From: Nelumbo lutea
Lineage: Eukaryota > Streptophyta > Magnoliopsida > Proteales > Nelumbonaceae
Assembly: GCA_022828595.1 (NCBI GenBank)
Contig: JAKGHH010000005.1
Span: 53,253,655-53,317,654, forward strand
Reading direction: 5' to 3'
DNA: 64,000 bases
The translations under genes and the position numbers were made by a program. Position 1 is the stretch's first letter. Each line of letters begins with the position of its first letter. Positions 60,638 through 64,000 of the stretch are shown here, piece by piece. The notes under the pieces were generated by a model. It saw only the letters and a list, made by a program, of their open reading frames with translations, ran no database searches and was not told where the DNA came from.

Positions 60638-61200
60638 TAGAGGTGTCAATGGACCGGTTTTTGGTTGAACTCCGTTTAAATTAAAACCAATTTGGATGGA
60701 TTGAATGGACCAAAAAGACATTGAATTGGACCAGTTCAGATTTAATAGTCTAAAATATTTATTGGATTGGATTGGACCTGATTCATCTATAATGGATTTA
60801 TATTGGAATAGTTTAGATTGAACCAATATCTGGTCTAAGGTTCAAAGTATTGACACATATCAGCCCGTATCAGTTGATATGTATTATGCCGGTGGCTTTC
60901 CGATATGCTTCTATAGGGATTATATCGGGTCAGCTACTAGTTGGTAATTGAGCCTTAAATCGATGACTTTGAACCAATTTGGAAAAAAATAAGTAAAACA
61001 TAAAAAAAATGCACCGCATAGGCCGATACGCTGCAGCATAACGGTCTATGTTGATATTTAGAACCTTGATATGGTCCATTTGATAGAATATAAAAATACT
61101 TGATAGAATATAAAAATACAGGCGTCGATGGATTTAGATTAGAGTGAAGTCTACTTATCTCTAATTAAAACTAATTTTAACAAATTGGATCAGACATTGA
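60638..61200. mobile_element. hAT-like element interrupted by a second one
   Basis: The left terminus TAGAGGTGTCAATGGACC and interior words (GGATTGGACCTG, AACCAATATCTGGTC) match, in inverse orientation, the element at 6386-6759. Continuity resumes after 61076 (ATGGTCCATTTGATAGAATA). The right terminus is not clear. A short direct repeat (TTGATAGAATATAAAAATAC) occurs at about 61079 and 61101. Confidence 0.6.
60836..61068. mobile_element. Nested hAT-like MITE, 233 bp, TSD ATMTGGTC
   Basis: The start TAAGGTTCAAAGTATTGAC and end (inverse of CAAGGTTCTAAATATCAAC) match the termini of 4463-4633. Flanks ATCTGGTC (60828-60835) and ATATGGTC (61069-61076) agree at seven of eight positions. It interrupts the element at 60638-61200 at a site that is continuous in the relative at 6386-6759. 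Confidence 0.75.
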
Positions 61201-61209
61201 TTTTTTTAC

Positions 61210-61770
61210 GTGGCACTTTTTTATTGGATGTACAGAAAGGTTTTCACGAACAATTGTGCACGAAATCCGAAATCCGGACTCCCGTACTTGACCCAACTGC
61301 TCCGAATATAGCCAGAGTGTTGTCTTGCCACCTGGTACCAAAACCGAGTCTTAATACGCACTGAGAATGAATCTACGTGAATACTACACTGATGGTGGCT
61401 CGCAATCCTCAGAACATGAGAAAGGCAAGGGCGCCCTTGGCGGCCCATCCACCGATCCTGTGTCGGGATAAGAAGCGACGACACGTACAGTGGTTGAGAC
61501 TTGAGATGATGGTCAAAATGTATTTCGTTTCCTTTTCCATCTGTCCCTCGGTTCTGTTTATCAGCAACTTAATTTGATGAAGGAAGATGAACACAATGCA
61601 GAAACCTTCCAACCTTTATTCCATCAGATTATTCAAACGAACTTTGTAACAATGAGAATTTTCACAATTTGAAATTATTGAGTACGTACAAATCAATAAA
61701 TGGTTGAAGATATAGACATTTAATAAGCCTTGGACACCATGCACACTAATAATCTGTAGTCAAGCTTTGT
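61210..61770. other. Intergenic DNA, including the probable 3' UTR of the second TED7-like gene
   Basis: No gene recognised. The last 150 bases below 61772 would be 3' untranslated sequence of the minus-strand gene that follows. Confidence 0.5.
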
Positions 61771-61771
61771 G

Positions 61772-62378
61772 TTATGAGCGGTGATGACTGGAACCAGAAG
61801 AGGATGAAGAGACGTCTGAAGCATGAGAAGGGCTCCCCACAGACTTCAGATGCAAACCATGACCGACCTTTTCTTTCTTGATTGCTTCTTGTACATGCAC
61901 ATCCTCCTCAACTTTTAGTACAATTGCTTGTGTGCCATGCGGACCAGGGACAATTGCCTCCTGAACCCTCGTATGTTCGTCAACATTTATGACTTCAGTT
62001 TCTTTGCACTTCTTCTTCTTCTTGGCGAAGCAACAGAGACAAGCAGCGAGGAATGCAAGAAAGAGGAGGCCACCAAGTGAAGCACACACAGCAATTACAA
62101 CTGTGGAAAGGTGTCCTGAGGATGGTGAAGGGACAAGATGATGGGGTGGTGGAGCATATGGATGAGGGGGTGGTGGTGGTGTTGATAAGAGTGTTGAGGA
62201 GGTGGCAGTGCAAAGGGTGGTGGTTGATAAGAGTGGTGTGGAGGTGGTGGTGGTGGACTGTAGGGCTGATGAGGTGGTGTCACCACCGGGGAGGTGGAGA
62301 CTTGTAGTAGGCAGGAGGAAGTGGAGACTCGTAGTAGAAAGGAGGTGGTGGAGAAAAGTATGGAAACCCGTAAGACAT
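61772..62378 (-). pseudogene. Second TED7-like gene, two frameshifts
   Basis: The start ATG is at 62376-62378: [20 protein letters not shown]. The proline/tyrosine-rich N-terminus then changes frame twice, near 62285 (run of CCCC followed by GGTGGTG) and near 62170-62190 (CACCACCACC followed by CCCCC). Both shifts are what one missing base would give. Downstream the frame (to 61772) encodes the same transmembrane helix and tail as the paralogue at 38187-38639: [64 protein letters not shown]. The TATA box and tail look well kept. It is either a very recent pseudogene or an intact gene with consensus errors in C homopolymers. Family role as for the first copy. Confidence 0.8.
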
Positions 62379-62460
62379 TTTGTTTTTCTGGTTCTGGACA
62401 AATGTAGATGATAATGGATAGATTTGTGTTGAGATGAAGAAGATGGCATGTCTCTCTGTT

Positions 62461-62469
62461 CTATTTATA
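62461..62469 (-). promoter_or_regulatory. TATA box of the second TED7-like gene
   Basis: Minus-strand TATAAATAG about 85 bp upstream of the start codon, at the same distance as the weaker TACAAATAG of the paralogue. Confidence 0.65.
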
Positions 62470-62479
62470 TGAATTCCCA

Positions 62480-63620
62480 TTATTATTTTATGCATGTACG
62501 CATCCTTGTAAGGATTAGAAGACTTGATTTCCATGCTAAGGTTTCAAAGAGTTGTCATTGATTGCATTACACTTCTTGATTTCTCCTAGTTGTCTCTTTT
62601 CCTACGCCTTAAGATATGGAAATTTATTGTTGTATGCTGTAGCCTGTAGGCATGTCAGCGGTCAGCCATGTGTTTAATATGCCTAGCAAAAGAAAAACAA
62701 AAACAGAACCTAGCCAGCTAGCGACCTTGATTAGTTTTTATTTTTTAGGGAAAGACTGTGAAAACAATTATTGACAATTTTAATACTAACTTATTTAATG
62801 GTTTACTGGGATAATGGTCAGAACTTGACAAAAGATTGATAAAGCTATTAGGTCTTCCAAGTTCCGACTGACTATTTTTCACAATTATTTTAGGGGGCAT
62901 TTTTTTTTTTAGATTTTGAGAGGAGGTTAATTGACCAAGAATCCCATATTCATTTTTTCAGATTAAATGTGGGGATCAGGGAAAGTTTATTTTCCTGGGT
63001 ATCACTTACCCATCTCCTGGGTGGGTAGATATCTTTCCCACCTAGGAGAAAAGTTGTTAACACTCGAATGGGACAAAAATGCCCCTTGTAATAATGGATT
63101 TTTATGACTAAAATGGTCATTACATTATTTACCTAAGAAATAAAAGAACATGGGTAAATGCACTTACCCGGGTAAGTGTTTCCCAGGAAAAACTTATCCA
63201 GATAATTGCATTTACCTGGGTAAATAACTTGCTGAAAAAATAACAGGGCCTTAGAGAACAGAATGGAAATAACATCTACTTAGACTGTGTTTTGTTTGAT
63301 AGGAAATAAGAGAAACTGAGTGTTTAAGTTCTTAAGGAATTTTAAAATCATTGTTTAGTAACTTTTCCTCCCTCAACTTTCTGTTTCACCCTCTTATTTC
63401 CCACCAAACCAAACAATAACATAGCCTTGATTATTATATGACCACCTTCTTAATGAAAGCTCGGTACTTTCTTAATCATCCTGTTCAGGTCAGTGACCCC
63501 CTGCAAAGTTTCTTTGTAGATTCTTCAACCTCTTCTGTACAGCTGTTACAATGTGCTGTCCAGTCATTAGATGCAATTGTTTTGACTTAGAGAAAGCAAT
63601 GAAGATTTTTTTTAAGCTTT
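62480..63620. other. Intergenic DNA
   Basis: No gene recognised. 62985-63235 repeats TTACCYGGGTAA-like words in both orientations (for example near 63167, 63178 and 63211), suggesting a degraded MITE without clear ends. Confidence 0.45.
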
Positions 63621-63629
63621 CGTATTTGT

Positions 63630-63890
63630 AGACTCTGGAGGTTCACATTCAGAAACTGGCTAGGGATTGCACTTATTTTTTATTGGAGCTAGAGATTGAA
63701 CATAGTAAAGGGCAAATAGATGGTATGTTTTTAGAAGAAATCTGGTTTCAATATTAATATCCAACCCAGAGGCAGACAATTAGCTCTGGATGTTTCATAT
63801 TCAGAAATTGTTTAGAGATTGAACAATATCATGGTTGTTGGAAGAACTGTGATTTCAATACAATATTCAGCCCAGAGACAAAATTAAACA
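63630..63890. repeat. Two-copy tandem duplication, about 152-bp unit
   Basis: CTCTGGAGGTTCACATTCAGAAA (around 63634-63655) recurs as CTCTGGATGTTTCATATTCAGAAA (around 63784-63807). Both are followed by RGAGATTGAAC and later TCAATATYCARCCCAGAG. Diverged copies. Confidence 0.75.
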
Positions 63891-64000
63891 AGACAAACAA
63901 AATCAACTAACCATCTGCCACAAGGAAAAATTCCATTATACCATTTCAAGGGAAATCTATACACCAAAAAATGGTATGGTACACAATAGCAAGTACAATG

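Overview
This is a nuclear plant (angiosperm) window: spliced GT-AG genes with plant-only or plant-typical products, plastid-targeted and cell-wall proteins, AT-rich intergenic DNA, and a dense population of plant-type transposons (LINE, Helitron, hAT-like elements, a Tat-type Ty3 LTR retrotransposon). The sequence does not let me name a species. No organellar, bacterial or viral gene cluster is present, and I found no previously undescribed biological system. The unusual content is in duplicated gene pieces and nested mobile elements.

Six genes are supported. They are: a complete ten-exon alcohol dehydrogenase on the minus strand (8947-11258, 380 aa); an intronless invertase/pectin methylesterase inhibitor-like protein on the plus strand (22444-23001); a two-exon plastid acyl-ACP desaturase on the minus strand (28619-29962, 394 aa); a TED7-like proline-rich membrane protein on the minus strand (38187-38639); V-ATPase subunit G on the minus strand (CDS 41220-44846, with a probable 5' leader exon near 47.9 kb); and a second TED7-like gene on the minus strand (61772-62378) with two single-base frameshifts. 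An orphan copy of ADH promoter plus exon 1 lies at about 5302-5460, 6 kb from the intact ADH.

Layout. 0-8 kb: Helitron helicase remnant, small hAT-like element, orphan ADH exon, and a 5'-truncated LINE whose RNase H domain is split by a hAT-like insertion. 9-11.5 kb: ADH and promoter. 11.8-22 kb: tandem repeats, hAT-like elements, an inverted repeat of gene-leader-like DNA, and an AT-rich repeat. 22.4-23 kb: inhibitor gene. 24-28 kb: foldback and hAT-like elements and the inverted partner of the AT-rich repeat. 28.6-30 kb: desaturase. 31-38 kb: further hAT-like elements. 38-48 kb: TED7-like gene and V-ATPase G, whose introns hold a hAT-like element with an internal minisatellite. 50.26-60.60 kb: a full-length but decayed Tat-type Ty3 retrotransposon with LTRs, a GATAG target duplication and an antisense extra ORF. 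60.6-61.2 kb: hAT-like element nested in another. 61.7-62.5 kb: second TED7-like gene.

The genes do not form a pathway. They are ordinary neighbours in a repeat-rich euchromatic stretch. The only functional pairing is the two TED7-like paralogues, whose family is linked to secondary wall formation. Exon limits were assigned by reading splice consensus and family alignment from memory; nothing was searched against a database.
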